A DNA stretch of 64,000 nt from Prochilodus magdalenae (GCA_024036415.1 JAMWET010001943.1:100001-164000), one strand, 5' to 3'; positions 10,986-24,306 are shown, counted from the stretch's first letter. Numbers and translations are program-made. Notes: generated by a model from the letters alone, not told the origin.

Positions 10986-12640
10986 CAATGGACGTTAATT
11001 TGGTGGACACCAGCAAAACCAGCATATGTTGTGTTTGGATGCTGGTGTGCTGGTCACCAGCCCTGGAAGTCAGCATGGTGGTCACCAGGAAAACCAGCAT
11101 GTGTTGTGTTTGGATAGTAGTATGATGGTCAGCAGCAATGGATGTTAATATGGTGCTCACCAGGAAAACCAGCATATGTTGTGTTTGGATGCCGATATGC
11201 TGGTTAGCAGCAATGGAACTCAATATGGTGGTCACCAGCAAAACCAGCATGTGGACGTTAATATGGTGGTCACCAGGAAAATCAACATATGCTGTATTTG
11301 GATGCTGGTATGCTGGTCAGCAGCCATGGATGTTAATATGATGGCCACCAGCAAAACCAGCATGTGTTGTGTTGTGAAGGCTAGTATGCTAGTTAGCAGC
11401 AATGGCTGTTAATATGGTGGTCACCAGCAAAACCAGCATGTGTTGTGTTGTCAAGGCTAGTATGCTAGTCAGCAGCAATGGAACTCAATATGGTGGTCAC
11501 CAGCAAAACCAGCATGTGTTGTGTTGTGAAGGCTAGTGTGCTAGTTAGCAACAATGGCTGTTAATATGGTGGTCACCAGCAAAACCAGCAAATGTTGTGT
11601 TGTGAATGCTAGTATGCTAGTCAGCAGCAATGGAACTCAATATGGTGGTCACCAGGAAAACCAGCATATGTTGTATTTGGATGCTTATATGCTGGTCAGG
11701 AAGCACTGGAAGTCAATATGGTGGTCACCAGGAAAACCAGCATGTGTTGTATTTGGATGCTAGTATGCTGGTCAGCAGCAATGGATGTTAATATGATGGC
11801 CACCAGCTAAACCAGCATGTGTTGTGTTGTCAAGGCTAGTATGCTAGTCAGCAGAACTGGAAGTCAGTATGGTGGTCACCAGGAAAACCAGCATGTGTTG
11901 TATTTGGATGCTAGTATGCTGGTCAGCAGCAATGGATGTTAATATGATGGCCACCAGCTAAACCAGCATGTGTTGTGTTGTCAAGGCTAGTATGCTAGTC
12001 AGCAGAACTGGAAGTCAGTATGGTGGTCACCAGGAAAACCAGCATGTGTTGTATTTGGATGCTAGTATGCTGGTCAGGAAGCACTGGAAGTCAATATGGT
12101 GGTCACCAGCAAAACCAGCATGTGTTGTTTTGTGAATGCTAGTATGCTAGTCAGCAGCAATGGAACTCAATATGGTGGTCACCAGCAAAACCAGCATGTG
12201 TTGTGAAGGCTAGTATGCTAGTTAGCAGCAATGGCTGTTAATATGGTGGTCACCAGGAAAACCAGCATGTGTTGTATTTGGATGCTAGTATGCCGGTCAG
12301 CAGCAATGGATGTTGATTTGGTGGTCACCAGCAAAACCAGCATGTGTTGTGTTGTGAAGGCTAGTATGCCGGTCAGCAGCAATGGATGTTGATTTGGTGG
12401 TCACCAGCAAAACCAGCATGTGTTGTATGTGGATGCTAGTATGCTGGTCAAGAAGCAATGGAAGTCAATATGGTGGTCACCAGCAAAACCAGCATGTGTT
12501 GTATGTGGATGCTAGTCTGCTGGTCAAGAAGCACTGGAAGTCAATATGGTGGTCACCAGCAAAACCAGCATGTGTTGTATTTAGATAGTAGTATGGTGGC
12601 CACCAGAAAAACCAGCATGTGTTGTGTTCTGATGATGCTA
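10986..12640 (+). repeat. 76-bp minisatellite, about 22 copies
   Basis: The unit reads 'gtggtcaccagcaaaaccag', 'catgtgttgtgttgtgaagg', 'ctagtatgctagtcagcagc' and then a variable part (aatggaactcaatatg or aatggctgttaatatg). The period is 76 bp, not a multiple of three, so the open frames that cover it change frame in every unit and are not coding. Several unit variants recur in blocks. Confidence 0.93.
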
Positions 12641-12649
12641 AACGAGCTA

Positions 12650-13900
12650 AATCAGCACCGGACCAGCTTTTAACCAGCAAGACTAGCAAAGGCAATGTGT
12701 GCTGGCCTGTGCTGGTTACAGATCACATGTCTTTAAAACTACTGACACTTAAACTGGGCCTGCTATTATTCTAGGTAGCCAGCATTTGTTGCTTAGCAAA
12801 CTATGAACTAACACCACTTTTTCTGCGTGTAGCACTTTAGTTCTGTCCCTCAGAGTGAAGATTTATCTATAATGAAAGGCTCTTTTATTTGCTGGATCTC
12901 GCAGGTTTGTGGTAGGGATTGAGACTTGCATTGTGAAGAGCAAAAAAACAGATTAAAGTAACTCTCTTCTAAAGACCTGGTGACTTAGCCTCTTTAGAAG
13001 AGAGCACAGAGGAAAAGAAAAGAACAGAGGAAGGGAAGAGAAAGGAAAAGAAGAGAAGAATAGAGATGTAGTTAGTAATAGTGGAGCGATGTGATCAGGC
13101 TGGTGGGACCAGGTTTGAGTCACTCTGAGGGTTTGGCACGTCTCAGCCCTCTCTTCCTCCCTCTGTGCCCCGGACCTGTCCCACCCCGCTCCGGGATCCA
13201 TCCGGGAGCCGTTCAGACACGCTCCCTCACACACTCCACGCACTGCAACCCGGACACACACGCCTAACCTGTACAGCCAGCCTGCTCATCATGTGCCCCA
13301 ATAACAAACAGCAGGGGAGAAAGAGAAAGAAAGAAAGAGGCAGGGACAGACACGTGGGGGTGGATGAAGACATGATTAATGGGTCAATATTTACTCAGAT
13401 GTGTAAATAATTCCAACATGAATTAAGTACATTACATACAACAACACAGGTTTGCCTTTAATTTGACTTATTATGGTCTTTGTTTTGGTGCTAAGGCTAA
13501 CATTGCTAACAAACACTGGAAATCAACAGTCACCCAAAAGAGATTCTTCGTTAAGGTCATGCATGCTGGTTTATGTGGTGTAGGACACTTAGACCAATGA
13601 ACAAATCTTCACAGTGTAGCTGAACACTATGGGCAGGCTCTCCATCTTGGGCATGTTTTCATGCCAGCATACAGATGCTAAAGATTACCATCATTATTTC
13701 TTTCACTGAAAACTGAATTTCTAAATCAAATTCTGAAGTTGGATTCTGCACAGGAGCTCAACACCTGCTGTCTGTAGTGGCTGACCACAGCGTTTAGCTG
13801 CATATGGGTAGCTATTGACACTATTGACACCTAAAGTTTTTTAGCAACATTAGACTTCTAGCACAGCGTTCAGTTCACTGGTGAGGCTTTGTTTATTTTG
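12650..13900. other. No gene seen
   Basis: Sequence between two tandem arrays. A GC-richer patch at 13140-13280 is open on both strands but matches nothing I know. Confidence 0.5.
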
Positions 13901-13904
13901 ATAC

Positions 13905-15995
13905 CTCACACTAACTTTACATGTCTGCACAGCCGTAGTGAGGAGCTGGATGGGGTTTGAGAGGAGTCTTGTGGATGCAGAAAAGATTTGGGTGACTATT
14001 GACATCTACTGTTAGCAACATTAGACTCTTAGCTCCAGTACTAAACCAACTGCAGAATTCAGCTCCATGGTGAGGCTTTGTTGATTTTGATACCACACAC
14101 CGTCATACTGTGTCCTAAAACCACATCTACATGTCTGCACAGCCATAGTGAGGAGCTGGCTTGTGGATGCACATGCAGAAAAGATTTGGGTGACTATTGA
14201 CATCTACTGACTGTCTGCAATATTAGACTCCTAGCTCTATTGCCAAACCGCAGCACTGCGTTCAGTTCCATGGTGAGGCTTTGTTTATTTTGATACCTCA
14301 CACTAAGTCATACTGTGTCCTAAAGCCACATCTACATGTCTGCACAGCCGTAGTGAGGAGCTGGATGTAGTTTGAGGGGAGTCTTGTGGATGCACTTACA
14401 GAAAAGATTTGGGTGACTATTGACATCTACTGTTAGCAACATTAGACTCTTAGCCCCAGTGTTCCAGTGCTAAACCAACTGCAGAATTCAGTTCCATGGT
14501 GAGGCTTTGTGTATTTTTATACCTCACACTAAGTCATACTGTGTCCTAAAGGCACGTCTACATGTCTGCACAGCTGTAGTGAGGAGCTGGATGGGGTTTG
14601 AGAGGAGTCTTGTGGATGCACTTACAGAAAAGATTTGGGTGACTATTGACATCTACTGTTAGCAACATTAGACTCCCAGCTCCAGTGCTAAACCAACTGC
14701 AGAATTCAGTTCCATGGTGAGGCTTTGTTGATTTTGATACCACACACCATCATACTGTGTCCTAAAACCACATCTACATGTCTGCACAGCCGTAGTGAGG
14801 AGCTGGATGGGGTTTGAGGGGAGTCTTGTGGATGCACTTACAGAAAAGATTTGGGTGACTATTGACATCTACTGTTAGCAACATTAGACTCTTAGCCCCA
14901 GTGTTCCAGTGCTAAACCAACTGCAGAATTCAGTTCCATGGTGAGGCTTTGTGTATTTTTATACCTCACACTAAGTCATACTGTGTCCTAAAGGCACGTC
15001 TACATGTCTGCACAGCTGTAGTGAGGAGCTGGATGGGGTTTGAGAGGAGTCTTGTGGATGCACTTACAGAAAAGATTTGGGTGACAATTGACATCTACTG
15101 TTAGCAACATTAGACTGTTAGCTCCAGTGCTAAACCAACTGCAGAATTCAGTTCCATGGTGAGGCTTTGTTGATTTTGATACCACACACCATCATACTGT
15201 GTCCTAAAACCACATCTACATGTCTGCACAGCCGTAGTGAGGAGCTGGATGGGGTTTTGTTGGGAGTACTTGTGGATGCACTTACAGAAAAGATTTGGGT
15301 GACTATTGACATCTACTGTTAGCAACATTAGACTCTTAGCCCCAGTGTTCCAGTACTAAACCAACTGCAGAATTCAGTTCCATGGTGAGGCTTTGTGTAT
15401 TTTTATACCTCACACTAAGTCATACTGTGTCCTAAAGGCACGTCTACATGTCTGCACAGCTGTAGTGAGGAGCTGGATGGGGTTTGAGAGGAGTCTTGTG
15501 GATGCACTTACAGAAAAGATTTGGGTGACTATTGACATCTACTGTTAGCAACATTAGACTCCCAGCTCCAGTGCTAAACCAACTGCAGAATTCACCATTT
15601 GAGGCTTTGTTGATTTTGATACCACACACCATCATACTGTGTCCTAAAACCACATCTACATGTCTGCACAGCCGTAGTGAGGAGCTGGATGGGGTTTGAG
15701 AGGAGTCTTGTGGATGCACTTACAGAAAAGATTTGGGTGACTATTGACATCCACTGTTAGCAACATTAGACTCCCAGCTGCAGTGCTAAACCAACTGGAG
15801 CATTCAGTTCCATGGTGAGGCTTTGTTGATTTTGATACCTCACTGTAAGTCATACTTTGTCCTACAACCACACTACAAGTCTGCACATCCGTTGCGAGGA
15901 GCTAAATGTGGTTTGAGATAAGTCTTGTGGATGCACTTGCAGAAAAGATTTGGGTGACTATTGACATCTATTGACTGTCTGCAATATAAGGCTAC
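13905..15995 (+). repeat. Satellite of 205-228 bp monomers with a dimeric higher-order repeat
   Basis: About ten monomers each contain 'acatgtctgcacagc' then 'gtagtgaggagctggatggg' and 'cagaaaagatttgggtgact'. Between about 14.5 and 15.7 kb two monomer types alternate: type A ('ctcacactaagtcatactgt', 'aaggcacgtc', cagctgtag) and type B ('cacacaccatcatactgtgt', 'aaccacatc', cagccgtag), giving a dimer of about 442 bp. The end monomers are more diverged. Confidence 0.92.
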
Positions 15996-15999
15996 TAGC

Positions 16000-17280
16000 T
16001 CCAGCGCTAACCTGAAGATGCTAAATTTGGGCACCAAACGTCTTCACTGATGGACTACACCATGGGGAGGTAAAAAAACTGCATTCATTTTGACTTACTC
16101 TGCTGATGTAATATGTGTTGTTCGTGTAGAGACAATGTACAGACTTAAACCAGTAAATCCAGTGTATCGCTGTTTTTTTCTAGTGGTCTGGTTGGTTGTT
16201 GTTGTTGTACCATGGAGTGTGTAGGGACTGTGGCTGTGCACCCATATGCTATACGAGGACAACATTCGAGTTCAAATGAGTTGAAGCAGAGCCTCCTGAT
16301 TATTAGCACCATAAGTAAATGCACATGAAGACCTGACCTCCAATGCATTTCAAAGAAACCTAAGATTTGCAGTGGAAAGTCCCTAATGGAAAGTTGACTT
16401 TAGCCTGATATGAGGCCTAACCAAAGCAAGAACCACCTTTCATTGTTGTATAGTCAAATATATGCAAATGACTAAATAAATCCTCCTAGTTTTAGACATC
16501 ACTGGCCCTTTTAATCTCTCTACCTGCCTTCTTTTTCACTGCCTGTGCTGTTTATATTGTGTTTATTCACACTTATCCTATGACTCAGCATTTCATAAGC
16601 GACTTTAAATCTTGTGTAGGCTGGTATTTGCCCTGAGCATTGTTCTTGGGATAGGTCCTTTAGCCTGAGGGTAGATGTATTTAGAATGACAGTAAGGATT
16701 ATATGGAGCTAAAGCTTTTGTCCCCTTCACAGCTGTCATTTTCGAAGCAATGGTTGAATACATTTCTACAGAAACATCAAAGAGGAGGCAGTGGTGTGAC
16801 CATTCTATGCAGTTTGCTTGTAAAGACTAACAATTATTTCAGTTACAGTCACAGCAAAAAGCTTTATAAAAAATAAAGAATGATAAATATAAAGCTTGTC
16901 TCTCCAGCCATTGTGAGCAATGGAAATGTATAAGCATTAATAAACGGCATGTGTAGAATACTATATTTGTGTCTGTGATATTGTTTATATGTCAACAAAG
17001 GCAAAATTGCTTTGCTGCTCCTCTCAGCTTCTCTTTCAAGGTCAGTGAAGGTCCATTGGTCGCCACTCCCTGATGAATAAAAATGAGCCAAACGTGAGTT
17101 ATGTAAAGCTGATGAAGTCGAGGAATACAGCGCCGAGGAATACTTTCTGGCTCTTAGAAACGCCGGAGCTCCTTTTAATGAACAAAGGCAGGACCAAAAG
17201 TTACTGAGGAACAGGAAGATGGTGGGGTGTGAAACCTAAGCAGGACTGGGCCTGATGGTTCGGCATGTTCAATATCCAAG
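16000..17280. other. No gene seen
   Basis: AT-rich intergenic sequence without recognised repeats or coding signals. Confidence 0.5.
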
Positions 17281-17284
17281 AAAG

Positions 17285-17515
17285 CAGAGCTGGAGTCCTC
17301 TCCAGTCTGCTGGGTGGGGCGATCGCTATCCTACTTCTGACACCACTGTAGCCTGTAGCCACTGTAGTATAGGTCAATCATATTACAGGCAGGCCAATGT
17401 AGTGCATAGCATAGTCACCCAGACCAGGAATCAAACCCCAGTCTCCCACAAGGGATGGTAGCTTCCTGCTGGGTAGTGGTGTTATCCGCTACACCACACC
17501 AACCACACACAGGCA
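17285..17515 (-). repeat. tRNA-derived SINE, truncated, minus orientation
   Basis: Complement of the SINE at 51.04 kb: 'gtagtggtgttatccgct' is the A-box region and 'aggaatcaaaccccagtctc' the B-box region. The 3' tail is truncated. Confidence 0.75.
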
Positions 17516-17536
17516 TTACTAGTGCTGCTGTGTTGT

Positions 17537-17765
17537 ATATCGTCACTGTCCAAACATAAACAAGTATCTCCAAAATGCTAACTTTACAGGAGAGGGCAAC
17601 AACCTCATGTATCTTTAATGTAAGTCAATGGAACCAGACATTTTCCCAAGCAAATATGGGTCATTTCTGTTGGTCCATTGAAATATTCACATAGCCTGAA
17701 CGGCAGCTGCCTCGTTTAAATGGTGTATTAGAGAAAAATCTTCAAAAATGGAGATACAGAGTGGG
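17537..17765 (+). mobile_element. MITE family A copy
   Basis: 'cactgtccaaacataaacaagtatctcc' on the left and 'tcaaaaatggagatacagag' on the right bracket the family core 'ctaactttacaggagagggc'. The right terminal repeat is truncated. Confidence 0.75.
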
Positions 17766-18734
17766 GTTTACAGAGTATGGTTAGAGGTGATCCACCTTAT
17801 ATCCCAGCTGTTTAATGTGCAATGGTTCCCCCCTGCAGTTTAACAAAACAAGCAGGCTCTTTACAGCACTGCGTTTCGCAAGTCTTCTTTTATGACGATG
17901 CTACAGTATTAAAGAGCCAAACGTGTTTCTTGATGTTTGATGTTAACAATCTTTGAATCCTCTTATCTGACTACCTGAGTAATCTGGTAGTCACAGAATT
18001 AGTGTTGATGTTGCAGATCATAGCACCCCTATATACTAAATTCCCACGGCGGCACATACGTTTGTATCAACTCAGTTCAACCCAGTTTTCCCCTTTTAAG
18101 CAGTCTTTAGAAGATCATGTAGAAGATCAAATAGCCACAGGGGCACAGTTGGGTTCTACTGTCATATTCCTTCAAGTAAGGTTTGCGCAACAACCCAGAC
18201 TCACTTTGCATGTCTGCTGTATGCATGACCAGATTAGTCCTTGAACGCTTTAGGCAGTGAAGTGAAGCAGAGCTCAGGTCATATGTGACCTGGTGTCGTA
18301 TTTACAGTAGGATGGGGATTTGGTCACTCTTCAAAGTAGCCCATATTGAACCTTGTTGACATTTCTGTGTGTTTGGAGGTAGGCGTGCAGAACTGCCCTT
18401 ATTGTTGTAAAGGCGTACAGCTTTTCATGCTAGTATACCAAACAAGAAAAACGTGCGGCACAAGCTCTTAATGATTCTGCCATTAGGGCATGACCTGAAT
18501 TGAATTCTCACCTTTAACCCCATGCAATCTGGGTAGGCCCACACTTCAAGACTCATAGTGGATACTGAAGAAGTCTAGTCCAGGCCTTAACACCTTTAAT
18601 GTGTTTGGGATCACTTAGGTACAACATTTAAAATACCACCAGCTTCTAAGACAGAACTTACTGTATTAATAAATTGTGTTTGAATCTATATATCTGTCTG
18701 CCTCTAGATGCAAGGACTGTAAATATGGATATGG

Positions 18735-18960
18735 GGAATATGCTAGAACGTTGTGGAGGACAATCTAGAACATTCTGAATAGGAAGCACATTCTATGACA
18801 TTGCAAATTGGGGAATGAAAAAAATTATATTTGCATCTATCTATGTGTCTGCTTCTAGGCCTGTCGATTTTAGTTTTGTTGATGTGTCTTTGAGACAATC
18901 TAGAACAGCGTGAATGGGGAGAACATTCATGAAGATTGTGCATTGTGAAGGTTGGTCGCT
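18735..18960 (+). repeat. Degenerate minisatellite of about 30 bp
   Basis: Repeats of 'gaggacaatctagaacattctgaat' type, the same unit as at 20.39-20.94 kb, 1.4 kb downstream. Confidence 0.65.
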
Positions 18961-19012
18961 GGCTTTTACACAGTACTCTGTATATCTATCAATCTGCCTA
19001 TGTATAAAATGC

Positions 19013-19635
19013 ACTGGTCGTCAAAAAAATAGTTGCACCCAGAGGCAATCAGCTGACAGGAATGAAACTTGGTGGGTAGGTCTGACATTGTGAGATATGT
19101 GAATGATTTAAGTTTCATGCTCTGCATGTGACGTAAGCAAGGCTGAGCCTTGTCACTGTAACTGACTGACTGAACAGTCATGATGGTGGACATTCAGTGA
19201 GCAGTGATGCTGTCCATGAGTCATCCAGCTAGTGCCATAGCTAGTGCTATTATGATGACTGCCCTTAACACCACGTCAACGTCACCAAAAACTGCTATGG
19301 TGTTGTGTCATGGAGTGATTCAGAATGGCACCAGGTCATCTTCAGTGACGAGTTCTGCTTTTGTCTTGGTGGAGACGACCAAGGAATCCCTATGTGAAGG
19401 CACCGTGGTCAGCACCAAGGTGAACGTTTGAAGAAGGTCCTGGTGTCACTCCACCTCCACTCCTACCACACATCATCTGCAGGAACTGTGTGAGAATATT
19501 CAAGCTGCATGGGTTGGGTTATCACAGGACACCATAAGGAATCTCTACATTGCTCATGGTAATCGTTATCTACCTTCCCAATAGCTAGCAATCCCACACT
19601 TCTTTCTGGGTGCAGCGATTCTTTTGATGAGTATT
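19013..19635 (+). mobile_element. Tc1-like non-autonomous element with recognisable inverted ends
   Basis: The left end 'tcaaaaaaatagttgcaccc' (about 19020) and the right end 'gggtgcagcgattcttttga' (about 19609) are inverted copies. Inside is a decayed transposase stretch ('cttcagtgacgagttctgct', SDE motif; 'cttggtggagacgacc'). At about 0.6 kb it is internally deleted relative to full Tc1. Confidence 0.8.
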
Positions 19636-19639
19636 TTAC

Positions 19640-20375
19640 AATGACTTTATGATAACTCATTTCTGTGTGGACAAAATTCTCTAGTGTCCAAAATTTCAAA
19701 GTTAAATTAAAGAGCATTAAGCAGAAATGGTAGGAACAATATGCCAAACAATATGCCTTAAAAATATAAATGCTAATACCAAGTAGGAAAATCATTATCC
19801 ACCCATTATGGCCTTCTCCTTTTTCTATTCACAACAGTGTTCCTTCTCATGCTGCCTCTTCGATACCTGGACCGGGACGATGATTATAAACAGCATGCAT
19901 CAGATTGTAACTAATCAGGTGGCGAAGCGTGCGCTGATATCAGGCTTTGCAGAATAACATCATTTGCAGGAAAAAGCTCTCTGAGCAATTCAGATGACTC
20001 ATAGCGTAAGAACGACATTGGTACCGCTGAGAGGGACAGACAGTTTAACAGAGGGAGGTTAGACTAAAGTCTCAAGTTTGCTTGCTCTCATATACACGTG
20101 ATGTGTTAGAGTTTTAAAGCTGACCATACTGCCATCAAATATGTGCAGTATAGCTACAAAAGACTGTTTGTGTTGGTTTGCAGTGACCTAGACTTCCAAT
20201 ATTCTGCCTTATTCTTGGAAAAATGGTTCCCTAAAGAACCAGACACTGAAACGTCATTTAAGGTTAGAGGACACCAACCACATAACAATGTTCTGCTTTT
20301 TTGTCAGCTTTGGAATGTCCAGGAAAAAAAAAAAAACAATGTAGGGGACAATGTGAGGACAGGGTAGAACAGTGA
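19640..20375. other. No gene seen; possible regulatory patch
   Basis: Around 19905-20010 the sequence is low in simple repeats and contains a TGACTCA AP-1-type site (about 19993). No frame or known element. Confidence 0.35.
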
Positions 20376-20379
20376 GGTC

Positions 20380-20940
20380 AGGACAAAAACAATCTAGAAC
20401 ATTGTGAATAAGGGAGGACAATCTAGAACAATGTGAACTGGAGGAAAACAATCTACAACAGTATTAAGTGAGGGAAGCAATGTATAACTTTGTGATATAT
20501 GGAGGACAGCATAAATAAGTTTTCTGGATAGATTGTAAATTGGGCAGGACAATGCAGAACATTGTGAATTGGAGACTCTAGATCTAGAATATTGTACATT
20601 AGGAAGGACATTCTAGAACACTGAGAATTAGGGAGGTCAAGACCAGTGTGAAGTGAGGGAGGACATCCTAGAACTGTCTTTGAGGGACAGGATCCACTAC
20701 CCCATTCGGGTGATTGTCCCACTCAGACACCCCTGACTAAAACTGAAGCTAACTAGCTAACTGCCATGTTAAGTAGGAGAGTCACTAAACTCCACTGGAC
20801 ATCAGGCCACTAGGGATGCAGTTCGTCACCCCTGCATTGTGAATAAAGAATAACATTCCAGAACAGGGAGAAAATTCTAGAACAATGTGAGATGGGACAA
20901 CACGGGAGGGAGGACACTCTAGAACAGCCTGAATGGGGGG
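20380..20940 (+). repeat. Degenerate minisatellite of about 30 bp, second block
   Basis: About ten diverged units of 'gaggacaatctagaacattg' plus 'tgaataaggga' run from 20386 to 20680, with a few more at 20840-20935. Non-repeat sequence lies between. Confidence 0.75.
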
Positions 20941-21250
20941 CTCCTTATACTTCTTGGAGCTCTCGGAGACCCCCCTCACAGCCGAAAGGTCAGAGGGAGT
21001 GTGTTCTCGTGGGAAAGTGTCAGGCCGATACTGACGCAGCCGGGACATTGGGATGGAATCCCGTTCTGCCTGTTCCCGTTCTCTCTCTGCGCTCCGAGTC
21101 TTTATCCGAACGTGTACACACTTGTCTGTGGAAAAACTTGTAGAGGAGCAGGAATACGAGCATGCGGTAGACTCCTCGCGACTCCACATGTCCACATGAT
21201 CGTCCTACCTGTAATGACATTTAAAGACAGGACGTCATCCCATTATGGTT
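20941..21250. other. GC-richer unique segment, no gene recognised
   Basis: Open in several frames on both strands, but none resembles a known protein, and the minus frame reads on into the minisatellite. It is possibly a conserved non-coding element or a missed exon. Confidence 0.3.
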
Positions 21251-21527
21251 TTTGTGTATTCAGCTAATCTCATATTTGAGAAATACATAGACAGTCCATT
21301 CACTACCATACAAAGGTTTGACACACCAGTCATATGGTATATTACAATACGATGTACTTTAAAAAGACCAATCTTTAATGTTTTATATTTCAAAATGTAA
21401 TATTTCAGACATTTTAGGTCAACAGTTATTAACCCTGTTTATTATCCCTGTTTTATTATATCCTTTTTGTTGAATAGCTGCATGGAGGAAGACTGCACTC
21501 TTTAAATAGAGGGCTCTTCGGGAGTTC

Positions 21528-21830
21528 CTAAGTAAGATTTAAGATCCCTTGTTGATCCCACAGTGGGGAAATTTAGTCTCCGCATTTAATGTAGTCTCCC
21601 ATCCATGAAGTGAAACACCCACAAACACACTCACTAGTGAACACACACACTAGGGGGCAGTGAGCACACTTACCCGGAGCGGTGGGTAGCCCTATCCACG
21701 GTGCCCGGGTAGCAGTTGGTGGTTAGGTGCCTTGCTCATAGGCACATCAGTCATTACTGTCAGTTCAGGGAATTGAACTGGCAACCCTCTGGTCACAAGG
21801 CTGGTTCCCTAACCTCCAGCCCACGACTGC
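21528..21830 (-). repeat. Dispersed repeat (SINE-like), related to 33.09-33.29 kb
   Basis: 'cggagcggtgggtagccct', 'ttgctcataggcacatcagt' and 'ccagcccacgactgcccc' recur at 33.09-33.29 kb. Family not named. Confidence 0.65.
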
Positions 21831-22591
21831 CCCAAAAAAAAGCCAACCCATATGTCAACCCATGATAACTCCAAGATCCCCATCATTGGCAAGGCCTGAT
21901 TAAATTTCAGTTTAAGGTTGGGGTTAATGTTGGTTGGGGTTGTGATGCTAATAAGGTGGAACTGCTCTTCTATTCATTGTATTAGTGTTAAACGCTGAGC
22001 AAACCTGCTCCATATTGTCCGAGGTTTGAGAAGCTATCCGGAGTGAAATGCGCAGAGGGCGAACTAACAGCTCTGAATTAATTCACAGCTCTGAAGGATC
22101 TTGTTAAAGATGTGAGAGCTGCAAGTCGCCTCCCATTCTGAATTTTCGGTTCTACCTTAAATAGTGGCGTAGTTACATTCTGGCGCCTGTCAAGCTGTAG
22201 CATTTGAGCTGGAACAAAACATTTGATTAAGAGCTAGGCAAACAGGCAGACAACTTCAGCCTTGTTGAAAGATGTGCATCAGTCTTTCCTACAGACAGTT
22301 CAGTTCCTTGGAAAGGGACAAAAGAAGTGACGACATCCTCTTCATACCCTGGAACGGCAGATTTATGGTAGACATAGTCCACATATTTCGTTGCTGCTTC
22401 TCTGTTGTCATATGTAAATTTATGGGGGTTTTTGTGGATTAATACGAAGCCAAGAAGATGAGTCAAGACGTTTAGGTTGGAATCAGCCGGTTTTACTGAC
22501 CTCCTTTGCAAACACAGGAACCACAGTGTTTGAGGTGCACGCTATGTCAGCTCTATGTACTGATCTCTCCTTATTCAACCATGTTAATACA

Positions 22592-22825
22592 TATCACCGC
22601 TATCCAAAGAAAAACTAGTACCTCCAAAATGGCAACTTTACAGGAGAGAGCAAAAGCCTGCTTTGACTTTAATGGAAGTCAATGGAACCAGCCATTTTGA
22701 GCCATTTCTGTTGGTCATGAGATTTGCACACAATATAAATGACAGGTCATGTGATCAAATGATGCATAAAAAACAAAAATCAACAAAAATTAAGATACAC
22801 CTTTCTATTCTATGGCACTTTGAAA
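22592..22825 (+). mobile_element. MITE family A copy
   Basis: 'tatcaccgctatccaaagaaaaactagtacctccaaaatgg' (two adjoining pieces of the left end), then the core 'caactttacaggagagagc', and a right end 'caaaaattaagatacacctt'. Confidence 0.75.
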
Positions 22826-24127
22826 GATGATTTCAAAAACGGGTTTTTGTGTAACAACAATAAAATGTCCCACTGTTGTCATGATTGGGATAAGTATTAG
22901 AATTTTCCAGAACCTTTTCTTACAGCTATTGTCATATGAGTGGATAGACAAATGGTTAAACGAGTAATCATGTATTGTGATCATCTATTAACATCACTGA
23001 TTTCATGCGATTTGACGCTATACAGCTTCCTTAGTCATTTTAGGATAATCCACAGGCCTGTTCATCATCTGGACTAAAGTGCCTGACAGCTTCCTACCAA
23101 TTCATTTCAAAGATATGTAGCATGTAAAATTAGCATACTGGAATTATTAATCTGTGGGTACAAATAAACTACCAACGTGGAGTATAACCACACTGCAAAG
23201 GTTAGCCTTATCAGGAGCAACATTTCATACAGTCTAAGGCCTGAGACGGCTTCACCCTACACACACTGGTCTAGCCTCTAAGAACACAAGACCTGCTTAG
23301 CAAGATCCAGGTACAGATAGATCTACCCAGCTTTTTTTGATTCCCTCTCTTCCTCTTTTCTTTCACGTCTCTTCCCCTGTCCTGTACTTCTCCTTTCCTC
23401 TAAATTCCAGAATCTTGACAGGAAAGCGGGGGCAAACAGGACAGACTGGATTTTAAACACGTGGATCTTTGCCAGATGACTGAAAGGAGGTTCCTTCATG
23501 ACACAACAGGGCTTTTTTGCCAGGAACCCTGTTGCGTGAGTTTCACCTGAAAAAAAAAAAAGAAAGAAAAGAAGTAAAAGAAGAGCAGCTTTCTGCTCAC
23601 TGGCAATGAGCCCGCCTAGCATGGATGGATTAACTTGAGCTTTCTATTAGCATACTTTGGCCTAACTAGCCCATAACTGAACTGCTTTGGACCTTTTTTT
23701 CCCAAATGAAAATGAATTATAAGCTAAAGTCATGTTCCTATACATTTACAGCTTCACTAAATACTTCAGCTTATACTTTATATCAAATCCATGACTGTAT
23801 TTGAAATGGCTCACTACTATACTGCACGCTGGGTGCTTCAGTAGTATGTGCGGCATACTGCATACTGCCCCAAATGCACTACAGTTTTGACACATAGGCT
23901 GTGTTCAAAATGGCATACTACATACTACTCACATACTACATCTGCCTAAAGGTACTATACAATATGCAGTATGTGACCAAACTGTAAATCTGTAGTGTAC
24001 TGAAGATGCCCGGATGGTGTTCTCATCCAGTCAGATGTTATACACAACCCTGAACCCTTTTTGTCTTGTCTTTACTGTGCTGTACTGTGTAACTGCTACT
24101 GGTTGCTACGTTTCCTTGGGGATCATA

Positions 24128-24130
24128 AAG

Positions 24131-24199
<69 letters not shown>
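24128..24199. repeat. (ATCT)n tetranucleotide array
   Basis: About 17 perfect units inside the inverted-repeat element. Confidence 0.97.
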
Positions 24200-24200
<1 letters not shown>

Positions 24201-24306
24201 CTAGTATACAGGTGGAGCTATCTTCATGGTGTACTGCATCCCATCATGCACTGTAGCCTCACCAGCTCTTAGCCTGCTTCAGCTACAGTGGGTAACACTG
24301 GGGTGC

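Noticed and set aside
11138..12673. Short related frames such as MLVSSNGTQYGGHQ
   Set aside because: The 76-bp period changes frame each unit; stops interrupt every frame.
13905..15886. Repeated minus-strand frames (for example CRCGFRTQYDGVWYQNQ)
   Set aside because: Satellite monomers read by chance; no promoter or splice context.
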